Counted from the stretch's first letter, positions 9,146 through 19,366 are shown. The stretch is DNA of 64,000 bases from Amycolatopsis sp. FDAARGOS 1241 (GCF_016889705.1 NZ_CP069526.1:6758001-6822000); one strand, 5' to 3'. Notes: generated from the sequence alone by a model not told the origin. Translations and numbers: made by a program.

Positions 9146-9622
9146 TCAAGACCGCGAAAAGGCCGTCCTCATCCACATCGTCGCGAGGACGATCGTGGCC
9201 ACCCACGCGATGATCAGGCCGATTCCCGGGCCGCCGCCGGCGGCGCCCGAAGCGTGGGCGGACTGCTGGGACCACACGGCGAGCAAGCCGTCCACCGAGG
9301 CGAACCAGCCGCCCGCGGCGCAACACCACGCGACCCACCAGCGGCGCGTCACGAGGGCCACCGCGCCGGCCAGAACGCCGATGCCGGTGGACGTCGCGGC
9401 GAACAGCTGGGGGATGCCGCCGCCCTGGCCCTGCAGGACCTGGTAGCCCGCGTGGTCGCCGACCCACGGCAGGGCCTGTGCGACCAGCAGCACCACGATG
9501 AACACGGCGAGGTAAAAACCACGCCTGCCGAGCTCCACCGTCCGGGCCGCACGGTGACCCGCGTCGTCGATTTCGGAAGTCAGCTTTTTGTCGACCTCGG
9601 CCGGCGTTCCTGGCTCGCTCAC
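9146..9622 (-). CDS. Four-TM membrane protein, Rv2732c-like
   Basis: This 158-residue protein has a short acidic cytoplasmic N-terminus ([19 protein letters not shown]) and four hydrophobic segments, near residues 29-48, 66-88, 89-112 and 130-150. Function is unknown. It is placed directly downstream of miaB, like the conserved membrane protein Rv2732c of M. tuberculosis (synteny recalled, not searched). The start is GTG at 9620-9622, overlapping the miaB stop in a GTGA tetranucleotide, which implies translational coupling. The open frame extends far upstream through miaB, but that part is antisense-frame noise. Confidence 0.82.
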   Translation of the reverse strand: MSEPGTPAEVDKKLTSEIDDAGHRAARTVELGRRGFYLAVFIVVLLVAQALPWVGDHAGYQVLQGQGGGIPQLFAATSTGIGVLAGAVALVTRRWWVAWCCAAGGWFASVDGLLAVWSQQSAHASGAAGGGPGIGLIIAWVATIVLATMWMRTAFSRS

Positions 9623-11106
9623 AGCGCACACCCACTCACCGGGGCCGGCTGCGCCGCCGGGACTCCGAAGCCCGGCAGCCCCAGCGTGACCCCGCTCGTC
9701 TTGGGCCGAAGACCCGCTTCGGCGTTGTCGCCCGCCCGCGTGCGGCGGTGCGTCAGGAGGTCGCCGTCGGCGACCAGGTGGTGTGGAGCGCCGTAGGTGA
9801 TCACGGTCTCCACCACATCGCCCGCGCGCACCGAACCGTCCACCGCGGGCCCGGTCGGCGTGAAGTGCACGAGACGCCCGTCGCGCGCGCGGCCGCTCAT
9901 GCGATGCGTCTCGGCGTCCTTGCGGCCCTCGCCCGTCGCCACGAGCAGCTCGACCTTCGCGCCGAGGAGCTTCTTGTTCTCCGCCCAGGAGATCTCGTTC
10001 TGCAGCTCGACGAGCCGGTCGTAGCGCTCCTGCACGACCTCCTTCGGCAGCTGGTCCGCCATCGTCGCGGCCGGCGTGCCGGGGCGCTTCGAGTACTGGA
10101 ACGTGAACGCGCTGGAGAACCGCGCCTCGCGGACCACGTCGAGCGTCGCCTGGAAGTCTTCCTCGGTCTCGCCGGGGAAGCCGACGATGATGTCCGTGGT
10201 GATCGCCGCGTCGGGCATCGCCGTCCGCACCTCGTCGAGGATCTTCAGGAACCGGGCTGAGCGGTAGGACCGGCGCATCTCGCGCAGCACGCGGTCCGAA
10301 CCCGACTGCAGCGGCATGTGCAGCTGGTGGCAGACGTTCGGCGTGTCGGCCATCGCCTCGATCACGTCCGACGTGAACGCCGCGGGGTGCGGCGAGGTGA
10401 ACCGCACGCGCTCCAGGCCGGTGATTCCGCCGGTCGCGCGCAGCAGCTTGCCGAACGCCAGCCGGTCGCCGAACTCGACGCCGTAGGAGTTCACGTTCTG
10501 CCCCAGCAGCGTCACCTCGAGCACGCCCTCGGCCACGAGCGCTTCGACCTCGGCGAGGATCTCGTCCGGGCGGCGGTCGCGTTCCTTGCCACGCAACGAC
10601 GGGACGATGCAGAACGTGCAGGTGTTGTTGCACCCGACCGAAACCGACACCCAGCTCGCGTACGACGATTCGCGGCGAGCGGGCAGCGTCGACGGGAACG
10701 TCTCGAGCGACTCGAGGATCTCGACCTCGGCCTCGGCGTTGTGCCGCGCGCGCTCCAGCAGTGCCGGCAGTGAGCCGATGTTGTGCGTGCCGAACACGAC
10801 GTCGACCCACGGGGCGCGCTTGACGATCTCCCCGCGGTCCTTCTGCGCCAGGCACCCGCCCACCGCGATCTGCATGTCCGGGTTGGCGATCTTGTCCGGC
10901 CGCAGGTGCCCCAGCGTGCCGTACAGCTTGTTGTCCGCGTTCTCCCGCACCGCGCAGGTGTTGAACACGACCAGGTCCGGCTTCGCCTCCGCGCTCGCGG
11001 GGACGTACCCGGCCTCCTCGAGCTGACCGGCGAGCCGTTCCGAGTCGTGCACGTTCATCTGGCAGCCGAAGGTGCGGATCTGGAAGGTCTTGAGATTCTC
11101 GGTCAT
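9619..11106 (-). CDS. miaB: tRNA-2-methylthio-N6-dimethylallyladenosine synthase MiaB
   Basis: This 495-residue radical-SAM methylthiotransferase adds a methylthio group at C2 of i6A37 in tRNA. The N-terminal UPF0004 domain carries Cys15, Cys51 and Cys85 for the auxiliary cluster. The radical-SAM motif is [11 protein letters not shown] (Cys159, Cys163, Cys166). A TRAM domain follows at about residues 375-450, and the C-terminal tail is low complexity. The ATG start gives the standard [18 protein letters not shown] opening. It lies in the same neighbourhood as miaA, which supplies its substrate, and is coupled to the membrane protein downstream by a GTGA overlap. Confidence 0.97.
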   Translation of the reverse strand: MTENLKTFQIRTFGCQMNVHDSERLAGQLEEAGYVPASAEAKPDLVVFNTCAVRENADNKLYGTLGHLRPDKIANPDMQIAVGGCLAQKDRGEIVKRAPWVDVVFGTHNIGSLPALLERARHNAEAEVEILESLETFPSTLPARRESSYASWVSVSVGCNNTCTFCIVPSLRGKERDRRPDEILAEVEALVAEGVLEVTLLGQNVNSYGVEFGDRLAFGKLLRATGGITGLERVRFTSPHPAAFTSDVIEAMADTPNVCHQLHMPLQSGSDRVLREMRRSYRSARFLKILDEVRTAMPDAAITTDIIVGFPGETEEDFQATLDVVREARFSSAFTFQYSKRPGTPAATMADQLPKEVVQERYDRLVELQNEISWAENKKLLGAKVELLVATGEGRKDAETHRMSGRARDGRLVHFTPTGPAVDGSVRAGDVVETVITYGAPHHLVADGDLLTHRRTRAGDNAEAGLRPKTSGVTLGLPGFGVPAAQPAPVSGCAL

Positions 11107-11296
11107 CGTCAGTCAGGGTAACCCCCGCCGACCTCGCCGAAGCCGCCGCCCACCTGGTTGTTCCCCGGTCGCGACCCCCTTTCGACCCGATCACCGCGCG
11201 ATGTCTGACTACGCGGTTTCCACCGCTGCCGGGCGCCTTGACCGCTTGCGGAGATCGCGCCGCCCGCGGCCGCGGTCCGTCTGGCACGATCGCCCC

Positions 11297-12220
11297 ATGC
11301 GGTGGAGGCGGACGGTCGCGGCGGTGGTGGCGGTGCTGGCGACGGCGCTGACCGCCGCGTGCGGGCCGAGTTTCGAGGGCCTGCACCTGCGCATCGCGGC
11401 GGGCGCCGTCGGCGGCGTGTACAACGACCTCGCCCAGGCGCTGTCCGGCGCGTGGGCCGGGGACCTCGAGGTCGACCGGCCGCAGGTGCTGGCCACGCAG
11501 GGGTCGCGCGACAACCTCAACCGCGTGCTGTCCGGGGGTGCCGACGTCGCGTTCGTGGCCGCCGACCTGGCCGCCGACGCCGCGGCGAAGCATCCGGACA
11601 AGCTGGCGGCGCTGGCCCGCATCCACGACGACTACCTGCACATCGTCGTGCGCGCCGACTCGCCTTACACGTCGGTGGCGATGCTGGCCGGGCGCCGCAT
11701 CGCGGTCGGGTCGCCGGAGTCGGGCGTGGAGTACATCGCCGAGCGCGTGCTGCACGTCGCCGGGCTCGACAACACCGAACCGCAGCAGCTGGGCCTCGAA
11801 GACTCCCTCAAGGCGCTCGAGGACCACCGCATCGACGCCCTGTTCTGGTCCGGCGGCCTGCCGACGCCGCTCATCACGCAGTACACGCAGAAGGTCGGCC
11901 TGCGGCTGCTCGACATGGCGAGCCTGATGCAGGGCATGCAGGCCTACAGCCCCGTCTACGGCACGGCCACCATTCCCGGCAGCACCTACAACCAGGCCGG
12001 CCCGGTGACCACGCTCGTGGTGCCCAACTTCCTCGTCGTCCCCACGACGATGGCCGACGTCGTCGCCGAGGCCCTCACCCGCGGCCTCTACGACGCTCGC
12101 CCCGCCCTCGCGCAGGCCAACCGGGCGGCGCTGTCCATCGACGTCCACCCCGGCATCGAGACCGAGCCCCTGCCGCTGCACCCGGGCGCGCTCACGTTCT
12201 ACCGCGAGCAAAAGGTCTAA
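11297..12220 (+). CDS. TAXI-family TRAP solute-binding lipoprotein-like protein
   Basis: This 307-residue exported protein has an N-terminal signal (RRTVAAVVAVLATALTAAC) ending in a weak lipobox at Cys23. The mature part reads LHLRIAAGAVGGVYNDLAQALS, the typical first strand and ligand loop of TAXI proteins, and later contains SPESGVEYIAERVL. Such proteins normally hand substrates to a fused DctQM TRAP permease, but no permease gene is nearby. The gene instead converges with a sensor kinase and overlaps its 3' end by 4 bp, so it may act as a ligand-presenting partner of that kinase (inference). ATG at 11297 was chosen because the signal peptide begins there; the longer open frame upstream is untypical. 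Confidence 0.85.
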   Translation: MRWRRTVAAVVAVLATALTAACGPSFEGLHLRIAAGAVGGVYNDLAQALSGAWAGDLEVDRPQVLATQGSRDNLNRVLSGGADVAFVAADLAADAAAKHPDKLAALARIHDDYLHIVVRADSPYTSVAMLAGRRIAVGSPESGVEYIAERVLHVAGLDNTEPQQLGLEDSLKALEDHRIDALFWSGGLPTPLITQYTQKVGLRLLDMASLMQGMQAYSPVYGTATIPGSTYNQAGPVTTLVVPNFLVVPTTMADVVAEALTRGLYDARPALAQANRAALSIDVHPGIETEPLPLHPGALTFYREQKV

Positions 12221-13614
12221 GGCGCCACCTGCAGGTCCATCTCGACCCGGAGCCCGCCGCCTTCGGGCAGCGAAAGCCGCAGGTCACCGCCGGAGTGGCG
12301 GACGATCTCGCGCACGATCGCGAGGCCCAGCCCGGAACCGGGCACGTTCTGGTGCGCCGTGCTGCGCCAGAACCGGTCGACGGCCCGCTCCAGCTCGTCT
12401 TCGCGCAGGCCGAGGCCGTGGTCGCGGACGGCGAGCTTCACCCGCTCACCGTCGCGGACGGCCGACACGTGCACGGACGTCCCCTGGCCGGTGAACTTGA
12501 GCGCGTTGTCGATCAGCGCGTCGAGGATCACCTCGAGTCCGCGCGGTGGCAGCAGCACGCGTGCGCCGTCGACGTGGGCGTCGGTCTCCAGCGCGACGTC
12601 GCGGGCCGCGCCGACCACCGACCAGTCGGCGACGCGGTCGGCCACCACCTCACCGAGGTTCTCGGCCACGAGCTCACCACCCGCCGCCTCCGCGCGGGCC
12701 ATCGACAGCAGCTCGTCGAGGATCTGGTTGAGCCGGCCCGCGTCGACGCGAGCGGCGTCGAGGTCGGCGGCCGCGGTGTCGTCGTCCACGTGGCCCTCGA
12801 GGTTGCCCAGCCGCAGCTTCAGCGCGGTCAGCGGGTTGCGCAGCTGGTGCGACGCGTCGGCGACGAACGCGCGCTGCGCCGCCAGGGCCTCCGACACGCT
12901 CGCGGCCATCCGGTCGAACGAGCGGCCCAGCTGCCGCAGCTCCGGTGGCCCGCCGCTCTCGCCCACGGGCACCACCTCGCGCCCGCTGACCACGGCCGCG
13001 ACCAGCGAGCCCGTCGCCTCGTCGAGGCGGCGCACGGGCCGCAGCGTCCAGCGCACCACCGGGATCGCGGCGAGCAGTGCGAGCCCGAACGCGATCACCG
13101 CGCCGGCGGCGAGCACCAGCCACTGCCACAGCAGCACCGTGCGCACGTGGTCGGTCGCGGACTCGGTGACGACGGCGCCGCGCACCTCGCCGTCGATGAG
13201 GATCGGTTCGGCGAGCACGAGCGGCGCGGTCGTCCACGGCGTCAGCAGCGGCCCGGGCGCCGGGGGCCGGCCGGCGAGCGCCTCGTTCACGGGCACGTCG
13301 ATGGCCGACCGGTCGATCCGCGCGGCGTCGGTGCCGCCCAGTGAGCTGAGCACCGTCACGCCGTCCTGGTTCACCACGACGACCTTCACGCCGTACACGT
13401 CGGTGTAGCGGCGCAGCTCGGGCTCCAGCAGCGCGGGCCGGTTGTCCACCAGCGGCCGCTGCGCGAGTGACGCGAACCGCGCGGTGTCGGTCAGCCGGTC
13501 GAGGAACAGGTTCTGCTCGAGGCTGTTCGCCATCGTCAGCGCCAGCGGGATGCCGAGGCCGAACACGAGCAGCGCGACGAGCGTGACCACGATCCCCTGG
13601 AGGCGGACGCGCAC
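12217..13614 (-). CDS. Sensor histidine kinase (TctE/QseC-like)
   Basis: This 465-residue membrane kinase has TM1 at about residues 8-30, a periplasmic-side sensor segment of about 125 residues, and TM2 at about 158-185 followed by a HAMP-like RRLDEATGSLV linker. The phosphoacceptor H-box is DASHQLRNPLTAL (His at about 256). The ATPase region has the N-box DALIDNALKFT, the G1 box VRDHGLGL and the late GSGLGLAIVREIV box. It autophosphorylates and passes phosphate to the response regulator encoded 3 bp upstream. Its stop overlaps the end of the convergent TAXI gene. Confidence 0.93.
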   Translation of the reverse strand: MRVRLQGIVVTLVALLVFGLGIPLALTMANSLEQNLFLDRLTDTARFASLAQRPLVDNRPALLEPELRRYTDVYGVKVVVVNQDGVTVLSSLGGTDAARIDRSAIDVPVNEALAGRPPAPGPLLTPWTTAPLVLAEPILIDGEVRGAVVTESATDHVRTVLLWQWLVLAAGAVIAFGLALLAAIPVVRWTLRPVRRLDEATGSLVAAVVSGREVVPVGESGGPPELRQLGRSFDRMAASVSEALAAQRAFVADASHQLRNPLTALKLRLGNLEGHVDDDTAAADLDAARVDAGRLNQILDELLSMARAEAAGGELVAENLGEVVADRVADWSVVGAARDVALETDAHVDGARVLLPPRGLEVILDALIDNALKFTGQGTSVHVSAVRDGERVKLAVRDHGLGLREDELERAVDRFWRSTAHQNVPGSGLGLAIVREIVRHSGGDLRLSLPEGGGLRVEMDLQVAP

Positions 13615-13617
13615 CGC

Positions 13618-14283
13618 TCAGCCCCGTCCGCCGAGGCGGTAGCCGACACCGCGGACGGTCTCGATCAGGGCGGGCCGCCCAAGCTTCGTGCGCAGCGTCG
13701 CCACGTGCACGTCGAGCGAGCGGCTCTCGGCCGCACCGCGGTGGCCCCACACCTCCCTGAGCACGTGTTCGCGCGAGCACACCGAGCCGCGCGCGCCGGC
13801 GACGAGCGCGAGCACCTGGAACTCCTTGCGGGACAAGGCGATCGACTGCCCGTCCACGAGCACCTCATGGCGCGCCAGGTCGATCTTCACGTCGCCGACC
13901 TCGATCACGGGCGCGGGCGCGTCGGCGCGTTCGCCCCGGCGGCGCCGCACGGCCTCGACGCGGGCCAGCAACTCTTCCACGTCGTAGGGCTTCACGAGGT
14001 AGTCGTCGGCGCCCGCGCGCAGCCCTTGCACCCGGTCGTCCACCTCGCCGCGCGCCGACACCACGATCACGGCGACGTCGCTGACGGCGCGGATGCGGCG
14101 GCACAGCACCACGCCGTCGACGTCGGGCAGCCCGAGGTCGAGCAGCACGACGTCCACGTCGTGCACGCGGTCCAGCACGCCGGCGCCCGATGCCAGCCGC
14201 TGCATCTCCAGCCCGCGCCTCGTCAGCGCGGGCACGAGGGCGCCCGCGACCCGGTCGTCGTCCTCAACCAGCAGCACCCGCAC
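13618..14283 (-). CDS. OmpR-family response regulator
   Basis: This 221-residue two-domain regulator has a receiver domain with acidic residues EDDD at 7-10, phospho-acceptor Asp49 in LLDLGLPDVDG and the conserved Lys in VKPYDVEELL. A C-terminal winged helix follows (about 125-218) with the DNA-recognition stretch AAESRSLDVHVATLRTKL. The gene is the first of a two-gene operon with the kinase, 3 bp apart. The order regulator-kinase, convergent with a TAXI binding protein, resembles tricarboxylate-type TctDE systems (inference). Confidence 0.93.
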   Translation of the reverse strand: MRVLLVEDDDRVAGALVPALTRRGLEMQRLASGAGVLDRVHDVDVVLLDLGLPDVDGVVLCRRIRAVSDVAVIVVSARGEVDDRVQGLRAGADDYLVKPYDVEELLARVEAVRRRRGERADAPAPVIEVGDVKIDLARHEVLVDGQSIALSRKEFQVLALVAGARGSVCSREHVLREVWGHRGAAESRSLDVHVATLRTKLGRPALIETVRGVGYRLGGRG

Positions 14284-14552
14284 CGCTCGCCTCCCCGGTG
14301 ATCCAGCCCACGGTAGCGGGGAACTCTAGGGGGCACCCGACCGCGACCACGAACGGGCACAGCGGATCACCCACCGTCACCCTCGCGGGGTGCTCAGCGC
14401 GATTCCGAGGTGCATTCCTGGCTAGGCTGAGCTGCACAGATGGTCGCCGACCAGCCAGGACGGCGCCGCGATCCGATATGTACTTGAAACCCTAAGTATT
14501 GCTCAAGCCGCCTTTACAAAGGGTTCGATGCGAGTAGGTTTCCGCCATCGAC

Positions 14553-14569
14553 GCGGGACCCGGTCCCGC
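14553..14569. promoter_or_regulatory. 17-bp palindrome in the leader of the amino-acid ABC operon
   Basis: GCGGGACC (14553-14560) and GGTCCCGC (14562-14569) form a perfect palindrome around a single central base, 33 bp before the ATG of the ATPase gene. It could be an operator or a leader hairpin. The rest of the 14284-14602 gap shows no gene; its T/A-richer stretch at 14476-14525 probably holds the promoter, but I cannot fix its boxes. Confidence 0.45.
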
Positions 14570-14602
14570 AGGTGCCGGTGGTGAAGGAGCTCTGGAGGCC
14601 AG

Positions 14603-15355
<753 letters not shown>

Positions 15356-15434
15356 CACCGAGTTTTTCCCGGCACCTGCCGTACCCGGCGGCTTCGGACC
15401 AGCCGTACCGACGACAGATACAGGAGACAAACCA

Positions 15435-16349
15435 ATGAGGATCCGCACCCTCGCGGCAGGCCTGCTCGCCGGCGGGCTGCTGCTCACGGCCTGCGGCAAG
15501 GAAGGCACGCCCGCGGCGCCGGGCGGCGAAGCCAGTGGCACGAACACCGCCGCGCTGCCGACGTACACCGTCGCGCAGAACGTCGACCTGCCCGGCTCGG
15601 CGACCTTCGCCAAGATCAAGTCGGCGGGCACGGTGACCATCGGCGTCAAGGACGACCAGCCGGGCCTCGGCCAGAAGGACCCGACGACCGGCAAGTTCGA
15701 GGGCTTCGACATCGAGATCGCCCGGATGATCGCCGCCGGACTGGGCGTGGCGCCGGACAAGATCAAGTTCGTCACGGTCGACTCGGCCGCGCGTGAGCAG
15801 GCCATCTCCAACGGCCAGGTCGACTACTACGTCGGCACGTACACGATCACCGACAAGCGCAAGCAGCAGGTTTCGTTCGCCGGGCCGTACTTCCAGGCCG
15901 GCCAGGACCTGCTGGTGCGTGCGGACGACACCTCGATCACCGGCCCGCAGACCCTGAAGGGCAAGAAGGTCTGCTCGGTGACCGGGTCGACCCCGATCCA
16001 GCGCGTACGCGAGCAGGGCCTGACCGAGCCCGCCAACATCGTCGAGTTCCAGAAGTACTCGCAGTGCGTGGACAAGCTGAGCACCAAGGAGGTCGACGCC
16101 GTCACGACCGACGACGCGATCCTCAAGGGCTTCGCCGCGCAGGACCCGTCGTCGTTCAAGGTCGTCGGCAAGCCGTTCTCGCAGGAGCCCTACGGCATCG
16201 GCCTGAACAAGGACGACAAGGTGCTGCGCACCAAGATGAACGAGCTGCTGCAGACCAGCCTCGACGACGGCACCTGGCAGAAGATCTACGACGCCACCCT
16301 CGGCAAGTCCAACGCCTCCGCGACGAAGCCGACCATCCAGCCCTACTGA
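15435..16349 (+). CDS. gluB: Glutamate-binding lipoprotein of the ABC transporter
   Basis: This 304-residue extracytoplasmic solute-binding protein has a lipoprotein signal ending in the lipobox LLTAC (Cys20). The family-3 binding fold begins at TVTIGVKDDQPGLGQKDP, with GFDIEIARMIAAGLG and the AREQAISNGQVDYYVGTYT hinge region. It captures the amino acid and delivers it to GluCD. The start is preceded by AGGAGA at 15421-15426. A 79-bp gap separates it from the ATPase gene; the gap holds weak GC stems but no clear terminator. Confidence 0.95.
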   Translation: MRIRTLAAGLLAGGLLLTACGKEGTPAAPGGEASGTNTAALPTYTVAQNVDLPGSATFAKIKSAGTVTIGVKDDQPGLGQKDPTTGKFEGFDIEIARMIAAGLGVAPDKIKFVTVDSAAREQAISNGQVDYYVGTYTITDKRKQQVSFAGPYFQAGQDLLVRADDTSITGPQTLKGKKVCSVTGSTPIQRVREQGLTEPANIVEFQKYSQCVDKLSTKEVDAVTTDDAILKGFAAQDPSSFKVVGKPFSQEPYGIGLNKDDKVLRTKMNELLQTSLDDGTWQKIYDATLGKSNASATKPTIQPY

Positions 16350-16426
16350 CGCACCTCCGCGGCCGGTGGACGGGGTGCCCGTCCACCGGCCGTGCCACGT
16401 AAACCTACGGACGCGGGGAAGGCTCC

Positions 16427-17074
16427 ATGGACGTCCTGTTCGACAATCTGGACCTGTTCGGTCCGTTCTTCCTGCGCACGATCGAGCTGTTCCTCATCGC
16501 CGGCGCCGGCAGCCTGGTGTTCGGCACGATCCTGGCGATGCTGCGGGTGAGCCCGGTGCCGGTGCTCCGCGCGATCGGCACGACCTACGTCACCGTCGTG
16601 CGCAACACGCCGCTGACCCTGGTGTTCGCGTTCTTCGTGTTCGCATACCCCTTGCTCGACATCGTCTCGCTCGACTACTTCACGTACGCGGTCGTGGCGC
16701 TGACGGTGTACACGTCGGCGTTCATCTGCGAGGTGGTGCGCTCGGGCATCAACACCGTGCCGGTCGGCCAGGCCGAAGCGGCCCGCGCGCTCGGCCTGAC
16801 CTTCGGCCAGATCCTCGGCCAGGTGGTGCTGCCGCAGGCGCTGCGATCGGTGGTCCCGCCGCTGATCAGCACGCTCATCGCGCTGCTGAAGAACACCACC
16901 ATCGCCAGCGGGTTCTCCGTCGCGGAGGCCGGCGCGATCCGGCAGTACATCTCCGAGCGCGGCGACAGCCAGCTGGTCGCCCTCCTGTGGGTGGCGCTCG
17001 GGTTCATCATCCTGGTCGCCGTGCTGTCGCTCGTGCAGCGCAGCCTGGAGAAGCGCTGGAGCGTGGCCCGATGA
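16427..17074 (+). CDS. gluC: Glutamate-type ABC transporter permease
   Basis: This 215-residue inner-membrane permease of the HisM/GlnP class opens with FFLRTIELFLIAGAGSLVFGT. The ATPase-coupling EAA loop reads EAARALGLTFGQILGQVVLPQALR (about residues 120-143). It pairs with the next permease to form the channel. Its stop codon overlaps the start of that gene in ATGA, so the two subunits are translationally coupled. The ATG is preceded by a GGGGAAGG ribosome site. Confidence 0.94.
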   Translation: MDVLFDNLDLFGPFFLRTIELFLIAGAGSLVFGTILAMLRVSPVPVLRAIGTTYVTVVRNTPLTLVFAFFVFAYPLLDIVSLDYFTYAVVALTVYTSAFICEVVRSGINTVPVGQAEAARALGLTFGQILGQVVLPQALRSVVPPLISTLIALLKNTTIASGFSVAEAGAIRQYISERGDSQLVALLWVALGFIILVAVLSLVQRSLEKRWSVAR

Positions 17075-17952
17075 GCACCGTCCTGTTCGACACGCCGGGG
17101 CCGAAGTCGCGGGCCCGGCACCGGCTCTACGCCGTGCTCGGCATCCTCGTCGTCGTCGCGCTGATCGCCTTCGTCGTCTACAGCTTCGCCGCCAGTGGTC
17201 AGTTCGCCCCGCGCAAGTGGGAGTGGCTGCAGTACGCGCAGGTGCAGTCCGACCTCGCCAGTGCCGTGCTCGCCACGCTCGAGGCCTTCGCGCTCGGCGC
17301 CGTGTGCGCGCTGATCTTCGGCGCGGTGTTCGCCGCCGGGCGGCTCTCCGAGCACACCTGGGTGCGCGGGATCTCGACGTTCGTCGTCGAGTTCTTCCGC
17401 GCGATCCCGCTGCTGATCCTGATGTTCCTGTTCTACTACGGCCTCCCGACGGTGGGCGTCGACACCTCGCCGCTGTTCGCCGTGGTGCTCGGTTTGACGC
17501 TGTACAACGGTTCCGTGCTCGCGGAGGTCTTCCGCGCGGGCATCAACGCACTGCCGAAGGGCCAGTCGGAAGCCGCGTACGCGCTCGGCATGCGCAAGAC
17601 GCAGGTGATGTTCACGGTGCTGCTGCCGCAGGCCATCCGCGCGATGCTGCCATCGATCATCAGCCAGCTGGTGGTGCTGCTCAAGGACACCGCGCTCGGG
17701 TTCCTGGTCACCTACCCCGAACTGCTCTACTACGCGCGCTACATCGGCTCGCAGGGCGCGTTCGGCCGGCCGATCGTCCCGTCGACCATCGTGGCGGCCG
17801 CGATCTACATCGTGCTGTGCCTGCTGCTGACCGCGCTCGCGACGTGGGTCGAGCGCCGCAACCGGCGCAGCAAGAAGCGCATCGAAACCACCGACACCAA
17901 GGCGGAGCAGATCGCACTGGGCGCCGCGACGGGCCAGGCCGGGCCGCTCTGA
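17071..17952 (+). CDS. gluD: Glutamate-type ABC transporter permease, second subunit
   Basis: This 293-residue permease starts in the ATGA overlap with gluC. An N-terminal extra TM (about residues 23-46) precedes the core, whose EAA loop is SEAAYALGMRKTQVMFTVLLP. A charged cytoplasmic tail rich in Arg and Lys (WVERRNRRSKKR) ends the protein, as in corynebacterial GluD. Upstream open-frame sequence from 16366 is antisense to nothing and overlaps gluC, so the ATG at 17071 is the correct start. Confidence 0.94.
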   Translation: MSTVLFDTPGPKSRARHRLYAVLGILVVVALIAFVVYSFAASGQFAPRKWEWLQYAQVQSDLASAVLATLEAFALGAVCALIFGAVFAAGRLSEHTWVRGISTFVVEFFRAIPLLILMFLFYYGLPTVGVDTSPLFAVVLGLTLYNGSVLAEVFRAGINALPKGQSEAAYALGMRKTQVMFTVLLPQAIRAMLPSIISQLVVLLKDTALGFLVTYPELLYYARYIGSQGAFGRPIVPSTIVAAAIYIVLCLLLTALATWVERRNRRSKKRIETTDTKAEQIALGAATGQAGPL

Positions 17953-17955
17953 CCG

Positions 17956-19089
17956 TCACTCCCGAAGAAGCCCTCGCGCCTCCGGTGCGGGGGCTTTTTC
18001 GTGCTGCGGCACCGGTTCGGCCAGGCCGCGGGCGACCGCCCGCGCCCGCTCGGGGCGCCCGAGTACGTCGGTGCTGTCCACCCACTGGTCGACGGCCCCG
18101 ACCGCGCCCGGGCAGAGTGCGTCGGCGAAGCGGGCGGCGTCGAGGACGCGGTAAGGGCGGCTGTGGAAACCGCGAGTGCGAGGCTCGAGGGGTGGTGTGA
18201 GGCCGAGCTGGTTGTGGTGTGCCGCAACGGTTTCGTACGCATCGGCCAGGTGGGTTTCGCGCGTGGGCCACGTGGTCGCGGCCAGGGCGCCGGTGAGGTG
18301 GGGAGTCAGCGTCGGCGCGATCGGCAGCCGAGCGAACGCGCTGCCGAGCCACTTCGAATACGGCGGGTACCGCCGGGCCATCAGCAGGCACAGGCGCATG
18401 AGGTCCCGCACGAGCCGCGCGGCGACGACGGCGGACCCGAGCTCGTCGCCGGCTTCACCGCACCGCCCGACAAACGGTTCTTCCTGCGCGACGCGCTGCC
18501 ACTGGCCGGCGAGGACCTCGCGCCAGACGTCGTCCGGATACCACGCCAGCGCGGCGCGCACCGGCTCGAGCCGGCCGAGCCCGTCGTGGAAGACGCCGCC
18601 CGAGGTGAGTTCGGCGAGGGTCTGGGTCGGGGTCGCGAGCCAGTCTGCGCGGGAAATCGGCACCGTCGGCACGAAACCGAGGTACGCGCCGAAGAAGCGG
18701 TCGACGTCGGCGACCTCGACCGCGTGGCGCACCGGCCCGTCCGCGGGCGCCCGGCGGCGGATGGCGTCAACGGGGTTGCCGGCGAAGTGGGTGGAGTAGC
18801 CGAGGAACTCACGCGGTAGTTCGCGGGAGAGCAGCTCGTCGAGACCGGCCGGCTCGGTGACGAACACCTGCAGCCGCGGGCCCCAGTCGTGGTCGGTGGA
18901 GCGTTCCGTGTCGAACCCGAGAACCTCGGAGCCGCGCCCAAGCAGCGCAGCCGAATACGGCACCCCACGCCGCTCGAGGATCGGCCGCACCGCCTCGTCG
19001 TGGAAGCGGCGCGCGAGCTCCAGCCCGGGGAGGAAGACCACGCCGGCGAGTGTGGCGGGTCCTTCGGTTTTGGGGCCAGCGATTTTCAC
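17956..19089 (-). CDS. DUF4037 (nucleotidyltransferase-like) protein
   Basis: This protein has up to 377 residues and begins its conserved part with VFLPGLELARRFHDEAVRPIL. It has a nucleotidyltransferase-like core, GRGSEVLGFDTERSTDHDWGPRL, in which the G.GS...D...D arrangement and the DHDWGPR stretch are typical of DUF4037. Molecular function is unknown. The furthest start is GTG at 19087-19089; family members usually begin at the FLPGLEL segment, so GTG at 19039-19041 is an equally likely start. No ribosome site distinguishes them. Its last codons contain the terminator stem of the convergent gluD operon. Confidence 0.82.
   Translation of the reverse strand: MKIAGPKTEGPATLAGVVFLPGLELARRFHDEAVRPILERRGVPYSAALLGRGSEVLGFDTERSTDHDWGPRLQVFVTEPAGLDELLSRELPREFLGYSTHFAGNPVDAIRRRAPADGPVRHAVEVADVDRFFGAYLGFVPTVPISRADWLATPTQTLAELTSGGVFHDGLGRLEPVRAALAWYPDDVWREVLAGQWQRVAQEEPFVGRCGEAGDELGSAVVAARLVRDLMRLCLLMARRYPPYSKWLGSAFARLPIAPTLTPHLTGALAATTWPTRETHLADAYETVAAHHNQLGLTPPLEPRTRGFHSRPYRVLDAARFADALCPGAVGAVDQWVDSTDVLGRPERARAVARGLAEPVPQHEKAPAPEARGLLRE
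17968..17999 (+). terminator. Intrinsic terminator of the glu operon
   Basis: AAGCCCTCGC (17968-17977) pairs with GCGGGGGCTT (17987-17996), a 10-bp stem with one T-G wobble and a 9-nt loop, followed by TTT. It overlaps the 3' codons of the convergent DUF4037 gene. Confidence 0.85.
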
Positions 19090-19106
19090 CCGGACGAAGC
19101 GACCAG

Positions 19107-19142
19107 TTGTCCACAGAGGCGCCTCGATGGCTGTGCACAGCC
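19107..19142. promoter_or_regulatory. DnaA-box-like nonamer and 14-bp palindrome
   Basis: TTGTCCACA at 19107-19115 matches the preferred actinomycete DnaA box. GGCTGTGCACAGCC at 19129-19142 is a perfect palindrome. Both lie immediately upstream of the DUF4037 gene. Their role is unknown; a single nonamer can occur by chance. Confidence 0.35.
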
Positions 19143-19366
19143 CGAATTTCGTCGGTGTGGAGCGATAGACTGGACGTGGGGACGCCCCCTAGGGAGGGCG
19201 GGGGCTGTGTCCGCCGGGCCGTGTCCGCCGGCGTTCGCCCATCGAGGCCTGCCCGCCGCGGGATTGCTCGACGCCGTTCGTCGGCCGGGGTTCGCCCTCC
19301 CAGGAAGTACTCGCCGCGACGAACTCCGCCAGGATTGCGCAGTGGGATTCGCACGCTGCGGAGGTG

